Assembly: GCA_003439945.1 (NCBI GenBank)
Contig: QVRM01002192.1
Coordinates: 3,150,001-3,214,000 of the forward strand
Direction: 5' to 3'
Length of the DNA stretch: 64,000 nucleotides
Origin: Dermanyssus gallinae
Taxonomy: Eukaryota; Arthropoda; Arachnida; Mesostigmata; Dermanyssidae
This document shows, piece after piece, positions 1 to 13,411 of this stretch (its first letter is position 1; each line of letters opens with the position of its first letter). The position numbers were made by a program, and so were the translations under genes. The notes beneath the pieces are model-generated. The model searched no databases. It was not told the DNA's origin and saw only the letters and a program-made list of their open reading frames with translations.

Positions 1-718
1 AGAAAGTGTATTTGTAAATTCCGCAAACTAAAAAAGAACCATACATAATGGTTTACAAAACCTATTTACGGAGGACGGCACAACCGTTTACACCAGCCGT
101 TTAATGCAGGGCGGGTGGCGGACACTTGAGGAGCACAGCCTTAAATAAGCAAGCACTCGTGGCCGCTTAGGAGCCCAGATTTAAATTTTCTGAACTACTG
201 TGTGTGGTGCGGTATTGAGCGAGAGTCTAACAAAACTCGACATAACAACACAGGCTCGCCTCCATTCACAGGCATTCGCAAACCTTGATAGGCAAGAAGT
301 TTGCAAGATGCCTGTATGGTTTAGATGCCAAATTGAAGTAAACTAAAATAAATATTGAAGGAAGGCATCCGTTAGGAATTCCCGTACTGGCGCGTGCAAA
401 AAAAAGATTGCCATGGTTGCCAAACTTGTTAAAAAAATGCGGAATGGGGTGGCATAAAGTTTCGTTTAGGAGTGACAATTAATTTACTAAAATTTGTTAT
501 TCCGATTTAGCTTCATAACCATAAGGCAATGAACAGTGCGCCCAATTCCATTAGAGGAACCTGCTTTTCACGAGTTCCACTACCACCTTGATGTACAACA
601 CAGTGCTCTCCGTAGATGTAATTTTTATTGCATGAAATACTTACGTGGCATTTATTAATCTCAGTAATTTCCTAATAAAATCGAGGTCGCTTGCGTTAGT
701 TAGAGTTACTAAAAAGGT
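1..718. other. Non-coding flank
   Basis: No credible gene, RNA or repeat was recognised here. The short open frames have no domain, no signal and no coding character. The stretch ends where the local tandem duplication begins. Confidence 0.5.
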
Positions 719-989
719 AGCTTTTTTAATACAAGAATAGTCTATTCTTATTACTAATTTAGGAAATGCTATGTAGAATGATTCTAGTATTATTAAAAAT
801 GGTAATGGTAAGAGCCTTATGCGGTTGCCAGGCTTAGGTCAAGTATGCTAGTAAAAGTTCTTATTATAGTAATGTAACAGCCCACCCAGCAGCCGATGAT
901 CAATCGGCAATCGTTTTATAGCAAGTCGATGTAACTTTGATTTTATCGCCAAACCGCAACACAATGAAATACATTTGCTCGACGACTTT
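719..989 (+). repeat. Tandem duplication unit 1 (empty mariner site)
   Basis: This unit of about 270 bp, starting agcttttttaatacaag, recurs directly downstream at 990-2620. It preserves the uninterrupted sequence cttattatagtaatg near 858-872, exactly where the second unit is split by the mariner element, so it serves as the empty-site reference. Compared with unit 2 it also lacks about 75 bp (present near 1107-1181 in unit 2), just after the shared gttgccaggctt. Confidence 0.85.
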
Positions 990-1214
990 AGCTTTTTTTA
1001 GTACAAGAATAGTCTATTTTTATTACTGATTTAGGAAATGCTATGTAGAATGATTCTAGTATTATTAAAAATGGTAATGGTAAGAGCCTTCCGCGGTTGC
1101 CAGGCTTTGTGCATGTATATGTGACGTCGGACTAGATGACGTTACATAAAGAGACCAGCTTGTTAATACTACGATCTTGCACGAGGTCAAGTATGCTAGT
1201 AAAAGTTCTTATTA

Positions 1215-1240
1215 GGTAAGTCAAAAAGTTCGTCGGCTTT
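1215..1240 (+). repeat. Mariner left terminal inverted repeat
   Basis: Twenty-six bases identical to the reverse complement of 2467-2492. This is where transposase would bind and cleave. The TA target dinucleotide lies immediately outside. Confidence 0.93.
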
Positions 1241-1392
1241 CTGGGACCACATTTTTGAAATTCCCACGCTTTGCAGCAGGGCCGCCTGAGAGTGCGGCTG
1301 GGTGTTTACATTCAGGAGCAGACCCGTGGCGGCGCGACGGTATACCGGTTCCAACTTTACTGTTTCGTTTGCGGAATTGGCAGCTGTTTGCA

Positions 1393-2421
1393 ATGGAGGA
1401 CAAAAATACGCATTTTCGACACATTATGTTGTTCTCCTACCGTGAAGGCATAAGTGCAGCGCAAACAACCCGGAGGATATGTGCAGTCTACGGCGAAAAC
1501 GCAGTACACAAATCCACAGTCGAAAAGCGATTCGCCCGTTTCAAAGCTGGAAACTTCAATCTCGAAGATGAACCGAGGTCAGGACGACCCAATGTTGTGG
1601 AGACCGACGAAGTCATAAGCCTGGTTACTTCGAACCCTGGTTTGACCATAAAAGAAATTGAAGATGTAACGGGAGTCTCCCACGGAACCGTTTGGAATCG
1701 CCTCCATGATGCAGGTTTCTCGTGCAAGCGGAATATCTGGCTACCACACGACCTCAATGATAGGCAGCTTGAAGGGCGAGTCGATACCTGTCACGCACTC
1801 CTCCGGAAGAACTCGAATGAGCCATTTCTGAGGAGATTGATAACCGGCGATGAAAAATGAATACTCTACAGAAACGTAACACAGAAACGAAGTTGGGTCC
1901 CCAGAGGTTCTCAGGCCGCAGCTATCCCTAAACCCGAAATTCATCAGAAGAAGGTTATGCTGTGCTGCTGGTGGGACTGTAAGGGCGTCGTGTATTTTGA
2001 GCTGCTTCCAATGGGTCAGACGATCAACTCCGTCGTCTACTGCAGACAACTCGAAGATTTGAAGGCTGCAGTAGCAACGAAGCGCCCGGAATTGTCAAAC
2101 AGGTGGGGCGTCACTTTTCAACATGATAAGGCGACACCACACAAAAGTTTGGCCACCCGGCAAAAATTGGCGGAGTTTAATTGGGATGTGCTGCCGCACC
2201 CAGCTTATAGTCCCGACCTCGCACCATCTGATTATCACTGGTTCAGGTCTCTCCAGAACTCCCTTGATGGCACAACATTTGAATCTTTGGAGGCTATAAA
2301 AAATCACCTCACTCAGTATTTCGACGAAAAGGACAAGACGTTCTGGGAGAAAGGAATCATGGATCTACCGAGGCAATGGACGAAGGTTATCGAACAAAAC
2401 GGTCAATATATCATTGAATAA
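1393..2421 (+). pseudogene. Mariner transposase, one premature stop
   Basis: Cut-and-paste DDE/D transposase of the mariner family, nuclear. The reading frame from ATG 1393 to the TAA ending at 2421 covers 342 codons, close to the usual mariner length of about 345. The N-terminal part carries the helix-turn-helix DNA-binding region (STVEKRFARFKAG; SHGTVWNRLHDAGF). The catalytic residues are D153 in TGDEK, D245 in FQHDKATPH and D280 in SPDLAPSDYHWF, with exactly 34 residues between the last two (DD34D). The only visible break is TGA at 1858-1860, where the family normally has Trp of GDEKW, so a TGG to TGA change is likely. The frame is open upstream to 1255, but ATG 1393 gives the family N-terminus. 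The GDEKW-region wording is irritans-like; I am not sure of the subfamily. Confidence 0.92.
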
Positions 2422-2466
2422 AAATACTGTTGTCTGCATAAATGAGGCTCTTTAAAATCGGGTAAA

Positions 2467-2492
2467 AAAGCCGACGAACTTTTTGACTTACC
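2467..2492 (-). repeat. Mariner right terminal inverted repeat
   Basis: Perfect inverted partner of 1215-1240. The intact ends mean the copy could in principle still be mobilised in trans, although its own transposase frame is broken. Confidence 0.93.
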
Positions 2493-2869
2493 TAATAGTA
2501 ATGTAACAGCCCACCCAGCAGCCGATGATCAATCGGCAATCGTTTTATAGCAAGTCGATGTAACTTTGATTTTATCGCCAAACCGCAACACAATGAAATA
2601 CATTTGCTGTACGACTTTAGTGACCCCATTGACTGCTGCTTGTGCCTACGTCCTGTCAGTCTATTGAATTCCTTTTTTTCATTTAACAAACGCGTCAAAT
2701 AAAATTGGTGAAAAACGTTACTTCTCGTTGACTGACCCCGTCGGTCTTCACTTTTTGATGACCTTTTTATAAACTATTGTCTCATTTTGTCACAAAGGTG
2801 ACTAAATTCTCATTGAGATGTTTTTCGGAATCTTTCTAAAAGTCACACGAGCGACGATCGGCCAGGTGT

Positions 2870-2892
2870 TTATATATATATATATATATATA
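2870..2892. repeat. (TA)n microsatellite
   Basis: About 23 bp of uninterrupted TA. This is the first of many TA tracts in the window. Confidence 0.95.
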
Positions 2893-2919
2893 CTCAATAT
2901 GAGTGAAATAAATACGATG

Positions 2920-2921
<2 letters not shown>

Positions 2922-2981
<60 letters not shown>

Positions 2982-2982
2982 G
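2922..2982. repeat. Compound (TA)n(GA)n microsatellite
   Basis: A TA tract to about 2955 passes straight into a GA tract. The reverse-complement arrangement, (TC)n(TA)n, recurs at 13352-13411. Confidence 0.95.
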
Positions 2983-5380
2983 AAACGGTCATTTCAGCAC
3001 CAACAATAGAAACAACACATTTTAGCAAGTTCACAGCAACGGCAATATTCACAGCACTATTAACAAACACAGCAATCAAGAATGATAAATATAACGGTAT
3101 AAAACAATGACACAGCAACGCTAGATAACGGGTATTGTTAGCCTACTGTGACACTGTTTTAACATTTTATGCATTACATATTTTGGAATCAATATATAAC
3201 TATATTTTAAAAGAGTCGTTATATAAAAGAAACAAATGTAGGTAAGTAAACGCCATCAGTAAGGAGACGACTGCGGCGGCTCGGACCGCGATTCTGCTCA
3301 ATAGATCGATGGTCTTCTACGGCCGATTAAGCGTCCTGCTTTGAAAGGGATCGCACTCAGAACGAGAGTACGACAAGTTTATTTAATAACGTCCTTCTTG
3401 TTTCACCGGTTGAGCCACCGGTGTCATTCGTATCTTTGATCGGAAGCGATAAGCCGACTGACCGATCGAGTTCTCAATGTTATTGTTGTCGTTATCGGAA
3501 TATCTTCGGATTATCACCGGCTACCGGAACTTATCGTTACGCCTACAGTCGAAACACCTACACCTCTAGTCCATCCCACAATCTTCGCCCTCCTAAGGAT
3601 AGGACGAGAATTTGCCAAACTATACGTGTGATACAAGTACAGTCATGAGTGCTGCTACGGGCCTAGATGTAAGCTGTGTTGACAGTGGGTAGCAATGCCT
3701 GGGCAGTGACAAACACAGCGTTCCGCGCCATTAGTTTTAGAGCAGGGGATAGATGATGGTCTAGAATTAAAGACCATTTCCTTAAAAATGGTACTGTAGC
3801 ATTCCTAGGCGCTTGTTAAACAACAACTGTTCTGTCTGTTGATGCAACTAGTTATCCAGAATTTGTTTCATTAACATTTGATATGCGTTTTTCTCGCCAC
3901 ACGGCCTCCGAAATCAAAAACTACGTACGGCAACTAGCTGCGTTGTTATTTTCGTTAGTAGTACACATTGCAATGTTCTGTTTTGTATAAAAGATGTAAA
4001 CCAGTTACAGGTATCGCTGTCTTCATCCAAGCGAGCCCCAAAAAATTAAATTAAAGTCCGGCTGCAATCAAAAGCATTAAGATCATCCAGAAACACCTCC
4101 CTCCAGCACTGTCTTACCGCGACAGGTCCGCGTTCGGTCTTACTTCAACCTTCATTTATTCAAAAAGCAAAGTAATAAAGCCGGTGAGAAGCCGAGCCAC
4201 TTGTACAGTTTTAAGCGTTTTAGTACCTTAAGCGGTGTTTTCTGTAAGCGCCTTTCTCAAGGTGGCTCTTATTGGTTTCGATTCTAGTGCAGGCATAGCC
4301 GAGTCAATGTATTATAAACAAAACGTAGTACTAATGGGCACAGTGCTGAAGAAACTCTGTTGCTTTAATTGATGATTCCAATGTAGCTATAGTTCTCTAA
4401 GTATCAGAAAATGAATGCAAATAAATCTACAATTTCATCATGCTCTTTCTTCGTCGTTCTTAGCTTTTCCAATTGACGTTTTTTGCAAGAGCTTTTGCTG
4501 CGTGTTCTCTGAAAGCGTACACAGGTCTCCAGGGGCAATACCATTATTTTGTTCTAATTTTGGAATCTAGAATAAATGCATTTTTTCATTTCAGTTGAAG
4601 TGAATGAATGAATAACATAGTTTAGGTCTGTAAATTTATAATAAAAAATCGTAAACTAAAATTGTATCTAAAATCTCGTAAAATGAAGTTTTATCTAAAA
4701 CATTTCTTGCAAAAAAAATTACACATGAGGAGGGCATCACATCGTTTGCTCATGTGCTCTAAGTCAAAGTTCCATCACCCGTCTGCAGATTTACCCAATA
4801 GAGGCGGATTGCCTTTAATGGGAAAGCTTTTTGTATAATGCATGAACAGAGTGTCCTTACCTTATTTATCTGTTGTAGTTGGTTATCTTACTTATAAACG
4901 ACTGTTCTTGTTGTTGCTGCTGCTGTGGTTTTTATTATTGAATGTTACAAATGAATGTTACGAATTACAGTGAAAGTTATGTTTGTTGTTACTGCATGTA
5001 GTCGACCACTAAACACTAAAATGTCCTCGACATTTAAGTAGTTGCCATTGTAGTATTTCTGTTACGACTGCTACTGCTGATCGTAGTTATTATTTTTACG
5101 CCTGTTGTTCATTCTGAATTTGGCCTGCTAAAACTGAGGTGTTATGTTTGTTGTATGTGTTATTATAATCCATAGATAACCATGAGCATGGCCAAAAAAT
5201 ATACTCTACAGTGTCAATTGTCGTGATTATTTTTATGTCGTTCACCCTTCACTAGTCAAAATTTCAGCGGCTAAAGGTTCATCTGCTGTAGGCTCAGTTT
5301 CTTTAACAATGGTTCATGCTTACTATTATTTTTCTGCATTGGTTTCTTTGTGTTACAACAAACTAGGAGGGAGATGATTC
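2983..5380. other. Non-coding, unique sequence
   Basis: No gene could be supported. Short frames such as the 75-codon one at 3421-3648 show no domain or conserved motif. The base composition is ordinary and there is no clear repeat structure. Confidence 0.45.
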
Positions 5381-7100
5381 TACATGAATGGTTCTCTTAT
5401 TTGGTTCTCCTCATTATTATCTCTATTTATTACTCCGGCACTTTATCTTGAAGCTGCAGCCGCTAAACTTCGCAAACGATTTTTTAACAGAGCTGGCCGC
5501 TCACATAGACGCAGAGGGCATTAGAGGTGGCGACATGTTACGTGTCATATCACTGTCGTTGATGATATTGTCATTGTTTCATTGCGAATTTCGTAAAATG
5601 GCGTCGTGCCGTGTTGTGCGTTCGCGTCGTACGATTTCCGATACAACGCCGAAACGTCTTCGGTTCGCTTTACTGGCACTTGAACGGCACACAAAGTACA
5701 ATGGATCAGCAACATGTTGCAGTAAATCCGATATAACCAGAGGCGGCAGTGCTTTGGGCGGTTTTCCTTGTTGTTGTTGTTGTTGTTGTTGTCATCCTTG
5801 GTGTTGTTGTTTCTGTTAGCGCCATCCTTGTCATAGCAGTTAACCGTCACTCTGCAGTGACAGCATCATCAACAGCAACAGCAAAACTACCGAATGTTGC
5901 AGGGTATAGAGCAAATTAAAATGAGAGAACAAAATGATCCTTGTATGGAAACTCGTCCTGGAGACAATCATAACATCGGCAGAAAAAGTGGCTTTCAAAG
6001 AAAACACGAAAGACAGAGACAGAAAGAGAGCGAAACAAAAAAGAGACAGCCATCTTGACTGTTGATTGACTGACTGACTGACAGCTACGCCCAGCACAAT
6101 GAAATTGTGTTGCCACCCATAGCCAAACTTTCGCGTTTTGTGCAAAAACGACAACAATAACAAAAACAACAGCAGCAACAACAGCAACAACAACCGAAGA
6201 AACAATAACAAGTACTACTAGGGCTACTCTACACCTCTTACTACTAGTACTGCTAATAGTACTACTGCATCAGCAGCAGCAGCAGCGGCAAATGTTGATT
6301 GCAGCCGCTTGATGTTGCCGATCATTTCACAGACCCATGCGGCGAGAGGCGCGTAGCCTACGTAATGTGCCAACTACGACGCTATCCTACTGGCGCGCCG
6401 CTGCAAGTAGCCGAGCGCAGCTGAGTTGCCTTCAATTGCATCACCGACAAATGCTGTCAAAACGCTGTCGTCATGTGAACTGCACCTCAGTGAAGTAGGC
6501 CGACCGACGTACGCAGCTAAACGACTGCTAATGCCTTGGGTGATGCCTTGTCACTAGACGGTTCGGCGTCGACGTAATGGTACTGATGTTGTTGAAGTTG
6601 TCGCTGTTGTTGACGCTGTTGTTGTTGTTGACGTCGATGCAGTCCGCATTGGAGTTGTTGTTGTTATTATTGTTGTTGTTGCTGCTATTTTGTGCTCTCG
6701 TTATTGTTGCAAATGTTAACTGTGACAATCTTCTTGTCGTTGGCATAGTCTTTGCCGCTGTTGTTGTTTTTGTGACTGTTGTAGCTTCTATTGTTGCTGT
6801 CTTTGTATTGTTCTGGTTGTTACTGCTGTTGTTTTTGGAGGAGTGTCGCCGTTTCTGCTTCGGCATGCTGTTGTTGCTGTTCCAATGACCGTATCGCTGC
6901 ACACTGTGTTAGAACCACGCATGCCGCGCTTACTGTCACCACGACAAGCTTCGAATATTCGACGCGTTTAGGTCCATTTTCTAACGCCATTGATCGCCTC
7001 GAAGAATAAATTCTTGAGAACGAATCGTCGGCTAGCTCTAATATCGATTTCACATCGGAACTCATCGTGAAACCTACCGACTGTAACAAATGGCTACGCT
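5381..7100. repeat. CAA/TTG triplet-rich low-complexity region
   Basis: Interrupted CAA/TTG and GCA triplet runs occur at 5770-5815, 6148-6210, 6268-6290 and 6577-6850. They generate long Leu, Cys or Asn-rich frames on both strands. The triplets occur in all frames with no stable coding phase, so I treat these frames as simple-sequence artefacts. Confidence 0.7.
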
Positions 7101-7114
7101 ACGCCCAATCACGA

Positions 7115-7116
<2 letters not shown>

Positions 7117-7149
<33 letters not shown>
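7117..7149. repeat. (TA)n microsatellite
   Basis: About 33 bp of alternating A and T. Confidence 0.95.
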
Positions 7150-7151
<2 letters not shown>

Positions 7152-7406
7152 TGTGGCAGGTGATTTTCCGAGCATGCGGTTTTATGGTCCCAAATGGCAG
7201 AACGCATTATTCATACACATAACTATGTGACGCATCTAACGGTTCGTTGCAGCTGATTATCTAATCGCTTAACCAAGCATACGCAATGCGAAGAAGCCCC
7301 TCAGGTCTATCACCTTTAAACTAATCGGCATAGAGCTGAGCAGTCGATATCAACGACAAGGAATTGTTCCGAAACGCCTCAGCATGTAAATATTTTCCCA
7401 CGCACC

Positions 7407-7408
<2 letters not shown>

Positions 7409-7434
<26 letters not shown>
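7409..7434. repeat. (TA)n microsatellite
   Basis: About 26 bp of TA repeats. A small palindrome with two GCGGTACCG arms follows at about 7456-7481. Confidence 0.93.
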
Positions 7435-7437
<3 letters not shown>

Positions 7438-8017
7438 AAATCCTAATCACCATTGCGGTACCGCCGTTGTAGCGGTACCGTATTCAACGTGCGTTATAAA
7501 AATTACTAAATGCCACAGTCACGTGTTCCTTCACACGTAGCTTGTTAACTCATTTTGCGGGCGTACGTCATATGCTTAGCCTATTATAGACGAGAAAAAT
7601 CATCAGTTTGCATGTCTGGGAACATATAAAATGCGTGCGGCGTGTATTCAAGTATAGCATATTCAAAGAAAAACAGCTGTGTGAGAAACCAAAAAATATA
7701 TAAGCAGCAATTACCTTATAGCAAAACAAAACTATCTTTCTAACTTCGTAGTGCTAACACTTATTTCTTACTTTTCTCTTCTTACTTCTTGCATAGTTTT
7801 AGGGTCAAGGAATACATAAGAATAGATACAGCAAGGCGTCAAAAAAGCAAACGAGCATCTCCAAAATGACACGAGCCAGAGAGCATCGTTCAGGTGATAC
7901 ATTATCGTCAGTATTATTTGACTGCGTAATTCAAACATATGGTTTATTTTTAAATTTATTTAAATATAATTTGATTAATTATGTAGATCAATTAAACAAA
8001 GTATTTCATTAGATATG

Positions 8018-8020
<3 letters not shown>

Positions 8021-8067
<47 letters not shown>
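8021..8067. repeat. (TA)n microsatellite
   Basis: About 47 bp of perfect TA repeats. Confidence 0.95.
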
Positions 8068-8070
<3 letters not shown>

Positions 8071-11000
8071 CAAACAGGTAACTAACTGAATAAATTGACG
8101 TTATTAGGAACATACGTGCTCTCGTTATCGATTAACTTACTGCACCAAAAGTCATTGCTAGTCACTCACTCGATTCTCCAAACAGTACGATGAGGGTATA
8201 CAAGATCGAAGAGTTGTAACTGGCGAAGTATAAGCAACAGACTAAAATTCCAGCCGACAGACCAGAAGCAGGTATGGTTTAAGCACGCGGTCATAAGCAC
8301 GCGGCCATGGAGGTTACATATCGGGCGTACTTTTGTTGCCAACGACATTCGCAGAGTACAATACGAATCCATTCTAGCCGGCGACATTTCTCCTACACAG
8401 CGCTATCACTTTCATGCACTCGCCAGTCCGCCACTAGACAGACTAAGCAACACAAGTGGAGCACGTTTATATCAATATTATTACTATCATCATTATTTCA
8501 TCAGCACCAGTAGATGGCGAGATAAGTCTGCCATTTTTTGTTGTTCTGTTCAGTACATATGCTGTATGCCTAGTTGTGTATTTGCAAGTTCTTAATAGAC
8601 TATTTCATTCGTTCATTCTTTCTAGTCATTGACAATTAGCTTAGATAATTAAATGAATGCCATGAGACATTTTCCGATTAGTGACCATAAAATCGGATTT
8701 CCTGCTACACATTATAAGACACATAATTAATATTATCATTCGTTAAAAACTCGGCTGAGCGGCTTGAAGTGGCTCAAAGTTGCTAACCTTGTCCCGTCAT
8801 AAGAGATAGCAGTGCTTCATGGCAGGCCATTACACTAAAACGAAACGAACCCAAATTACAGTTCCTACCGAATACGAGAAGAAGTCGATAAGAGAAACAA
8901 GACCATATCTGGTCTTGTTTTGCTATATTTACCAGTAAGACGACGATGGCGACAAGCACAACAATCACAGATAAAACAAAAGCTATACTGTAATACGTCA
9001 CGACTGCCGAGACGATTCATTCCGGCAAACGGTATTTGTCGTTGATGGACCATGGAATGTCTTGGAAGGTCTACTACAGTGTGTATAGTACAATAATGGC
9101 GATATTATTCGATGTAAACGAAATCGGGGCAACATTTTTTTACTGGTAATAATATTATAGTCTCAGTATCAGTCGGCGAATATCACCCATCTTGTCGTGC
9201 GTCGTTTGGTTAGTCGGGCAGGTGGAATAGCGCTTTAAGCATCCCGATGTAGCGTTAGGCGTTCACTGTGGCCAGTGCGCGTACCGATATCTCTCGGGAA
9301 AAGAGGAGCACTAACCTAACGTGCTAGACGATCCGTTGGCAATAACAATGACGATAAATATTCAAACAATATTTGAATATGCCGGCAACAGCGATGGCCC
9401 TTAGGTCACTCATGCCAGTAGCGTGCCCTAGCGAGCATGCCGCTCAACAGCAAGCAGAGACTCCTTGATGTTTCGTTACCGCCATACAAACAGCACAGCC
9501 AAATAAATGAATGCTTGATTAACACTAACCCCTTCTTATCGACACCTGTCTTTGCGTTCAACGTCAAACAAGGGAATACTTCGGTCACATCGTTTGATTA
9601 CTGGATCACTCGTTGTCGTTGTTTTTGCTGTTCGAGCCAGTGAAGTTGGCAGTTCTCTGCCAGTAACCTAACACACTGCCAATCGGACCCGGCAACTCGG
9701 TCTGGGTTATTCCCTGAACATATGCTTATGTTCCGGCAAAGTAAGAGCCTACGTTAAGACGAGCAACTATTTCCACATGATTGATGTATTGTGAAGATAA
9801 CTTTCACAGTCGCTACTACTTCTTGGTAGCCCCCCATGACAACGACAGAGAAAAGGCTTGGATCAGCTAGCGTGGACAAGTAAGATTATATTAACAATTA
9901 AATAAGGAAAAAATATAAAACATGTAGTAATTGTTGTGTCAATGTATGAAAGACTTTATTTCGTTTTCTGATGGTTCATGTTACTAAAAATAGAGACGGT
10001 GACCATGATAATATATCGAGGCTTGTTGTCTGAGAACTAATTTTGTCAAAAGGACTTGTCTAATGCTGGTGTAGGTATGACAATTACTGAGGGTAAGTGG
10101 TACGCGTTCTTTCCGCTAACAGTAGTCGTAGTAGTAACAGTCATCATATCAACTACATCCACAATCAGGGAGATTTGGATGTGATGCATTACAACACCAA
10201 ACGTGTTCTATGGTTGGGTGCAGTTAGAGTTGTCACTAATGGAAGGTTCTGAAGGGCGTCTAAACTATGACAATTGAGCACGTACTGGAACGTTTATACT
10301 CTTAAAATATCACGATATAACATGCAAATCTACTGTCTCGACCTGCCACAGCTGGCATTTGTGCAGATGTTTTTTAACTTAGTAAAAAAATTGCTTTGAG
10401 CCGAGGCGTTTATACGTGTATAAACCGGGTACGACTGACGCCACACATACATATCCAAGAAGTGGTCTGTTTTCATGCTATACGTTTGAGTGATAACACA
10501 CGGTTGCGGCAAGGAAGCTAACTATGTATGAACAACGCCAATTGTGTGAACATGTATGTACAGTTGCTTATAAAGAATTAGTTGTTCGTTTAATTGATAA
10601 ATAATAGATTTTTAAATGATTGTCTCAAAATGACCGACTTTAACCGCATGACCGTGCTTATCACGCAGTCGGGTTTGGAATATAGAAATTTATCAATAGC
10701 TCGTTCTACAGACCTGATGACGGTGGAGTAATGCGTTTTGCCCGTTTGCGGCTCGACGAACACACGGCTGGTGACACGACTTCTCACTGAGGCCATCGGG
10801 CCATCATCACAATTGCCTGCTTACGGTAACAGTTATTTACCCATCCAGCATGGTTAAATTCCATGCCATCGTGGGCGTTTCTTCGAACGTCAATTGTGGT
10901 CCAAATGCTTATTAATCCGTGGGATCGCTTCTGCTACTTTATCGACAGACGACGACACTGTTGAGTACGCCGCACAAACCCCACTCCTGAAGTTACGTGA

Positions 11001-13350
11001 TGTCTTGTTTACAGAAGTTGTCCACGGATCCGAACCGGGCGAAATAGCCCCGTCGTGGCACTCTTGTGCGTCTCTAATGAATGCCGTCAAATCACTTCGC
11101 TCTGAGCTTGTTGCTCTTGTTACCGCTAAACTAATAACATCTAAACAACGCGCCTCAATTGCCGACGTTCCCTTGTGTGTCAATGAACACACTGCTGGTG
11201 TTGCTGCATCTGAATATAGTCATGTCATTGGCGTACACCGATCTCTTTTGGTTACTACCACGATAACTGGTTCTGATGGCGTCACCTTCACGTTTGCTGG
11301 CAGACACTTCAGGCCACTGACGCGATCACCGTCCCCTATCAATCGTAGGGCCGTGAGCAAACAGATCTTCGTGAACACCACAAGCAAATATTTGTTCGTA
11401 TTCTTAGTGGATAGCATGCGCGATTAGTTGTCCAAGCAGTACTAGCTCAACAAATGCTAGGCTGGAAGTGTCATCAACACCAACGGTACCACTAACGGCA
11501 ACACATAATTAAGACTTGTTAGTAGCGAACCAGCAAAAATCATCAATAGTTGTCAGTCAAGAGGTGGCAATGTCGTTGATGAGTTCCCCTGTCACCGTGT
11601 TGTCTAGTGATCACGACAGAGAAACGTCGTTCATACTCTGATACACCAAAGCATGAGCCGTTAACAGTATTCCTACATGCGTTCATCCGATATTGGTTTA
11701 ATATCCGCACTGGTTATCCCTCGACGAATGGTACACGAAACGAGATCATTATTATGAAAAGTTGGTGCTGTCGTTTACAACGGCGATAATACTGGTAGAC
11801 GCCAACATTTACCGCCGACGGCAGAGATAGAGAGTCGTTGTCGAGAAAAGAGCGTCAGAGGCGCTAATCGTCAGGAAAAGCGACCCTAAAAATGACAATT
11901 AGGGATTATGTATGCTACTACATAATCGGCGCCACTTCAACAACATCACAGCAATCCATCCACTAGCTTGAGGACCATCAAAGGAAACAGCATAAGAACG
12001 GTAGCCCCAGCTTCACTTTAATGTAGGCGGCGAGACGATGGAGGGGCGCTTGGATCGTGAACGACTTTACGCGACGACTTTTGCTGAGGCACGAGAAAGA
12101 TGTACGTCGTACTGTCCGTAAAATCATAGGATGCTTGCTGAACGTTCTGCTCATACATAGCTCGTTGCTGTTGTTGTTGTTGAAGGAACTGCAGTGACTA
12201 CCACCATTACGTCTATGACTCTATGCCGTACTACTATAACTGGCACCGCTTCTAGCGTTGTATACGCATGGCTGCTCGAGCTGTCGCCACCACCACCGCC
12301 ACTAGAACAATGGCAATGACAGGCACGACGACCACGGTAACAGGTGCGTCAACTTGTACGTCTATCTGTCGGAGGAGAAGGTACAAGATGCGCGTCTCGC
12401 GGCTACTAGTGACCGCGGCGGTAGTCGCGGGTGCGCCGACGATGGGGTAGCAGCGATGGCGAACGGCGGGCCTATGTTGAACGTGATTGCCCGCCGTCGC
12501 TGTCGCCCGCCGTCGTTTTCTTCTCCCCCGGCCAGCGTCTTTCACTCCCCCGTCTTGGTCATGGTCGTTGCCCTCGTCTTCATCTATCAATCTATCTAGC
12601 CATCTAGCTTCATCATAGCTGCTTTATCCGTCCATCCATTAACCATTGGGACCTTCTCCGCGCGGCACCCATTCTCGCCTGTTCTGATGCGCTGCCTCTT
12701 TGACTGTTTGTAGCGAGTGCTATGATACTGGATGTTGGTGCGGAAGGCAAGAGTTGCGGATTGGGGTGGGAGGGGGGGGGGGTGCAACTATGGTGACGAC
12801 GGTGACGATGATAATAGTAATGATGAGAGTGATGATTGTGGGTATACTGTTAATAATAATGATGAACTTGATCATTCCCTTCGTCAACCGATCTTCGACA
12901 AACCGGTCACGACAAGACGAATCGCCAGTGTAAAAGCCCTGTTGGTGATGACGAGACATTACTAACAGAAGTAGAAGTAGAAGACACTGAAGCAAGAATA
13001 CTTAACTTAATACTTCGATATAAGTATCATATAACTTCGATTGCTCATCGAACCTGCGCTACTAGTATGATTATCCTCACTACGATGAAAACAATGGTAA
13101 TGATTTAATACCGGTAGTTGTAACAGTAGTTATAATATTGCCTGCTACAACGAACGATAGAAACAACACACAACAACAGCAACAAGAACAAACGCGTCTG
13201 CAAGAACCGTCAATGAACAGATAAATAAACAAAAAATGAAAAGCAACAACAATCTCAACATGCTCAACAATTATTGGTGATCTCACGCCCGAAGCAGAAC
13301 ATACAAACACTCTTGGATTGATAAACGTATGTTCACAGTTAACTCTTTCC
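8068..13350. other. Non-coding, no gene recognised
   Basis: Nothing here could be supported as a gene. The longest clean frame, 10894-11427 on the plus strand (177 codons), has no recognised domain, signal peptide or membrane segment. It may be chance or an unknown exon. Frames at 12250-12600 and 12700-13000 come from ACG/TGA-rich simple sequence and a ten-base G run near 12773. Confidence 0.4.
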
Positions 13351-13351
13351 T

Positions 13352-13410
<59 letters not shown>

Positions 13411-13411
13411 T
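13352..13411. repeat. Compound (TC)n(TA)n microsatellite
   Basis: A TC tract (13352-13370) passes into TA (13371-13411, with one CA interruption). It has the same structure as the TA/GA compound at 2922-2982 seen on the other strand. Confidence 0.93.

Larger units (their letters stand above)
1215..2492 (+). mobile_element. Mariner (Tc1/mariner) DNA transposon, 1,278 bp
   Basis: The ends are perfect 26-bp inverted repeats (1215-1240 and 2467-2492, outer sequence GGTAAGTCAAAAAG), flanked on both sides by the TA expected for this superfamily (1213-1214, 2493-2494). The length is typical for mariner. One transposase frame fills the interior, broken by a single nonsense codon. Unit 1 of the local tandem repeat gives the empty site, differing by one base at the right border. 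Confidence 0.93.
990..2620 (+). repeat. Tandem duplication unit 2, interrupted by mariner
   Basis: Second copy of the 719-989 unit. It matches unit 1 on both sides of the mariner insertion (990-1214 and 2493-2620) with scattered substitutions, plus about 75 extra bases near 1107-1181. Since only this unit holds the transposon, the duplication most likely predates the insertion. It could also post-date it, if unit 1 had lost the element cleanly. Confidence 0.85.

Noticed and set aside
1255..1392. 46-codon upstream extension of the mariner transposase frame
   Set aside because: ATG 1393 gives the usual mariner N-terminus and length. The extension lies in the terminal untranslated region.
5916..7089. 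Long Leu-, Asn- or Cys-rich frames on both strands
   Set aside because: They are translations of CAA/TTG triplet runs in every phase, with no stable coding signal.
10894..11427. 177-codon plus-strand frame
   Set aside because: Clean length but no domain, signal, homolog I recognise or splice context. Kept only as a note in the non-coding entry.
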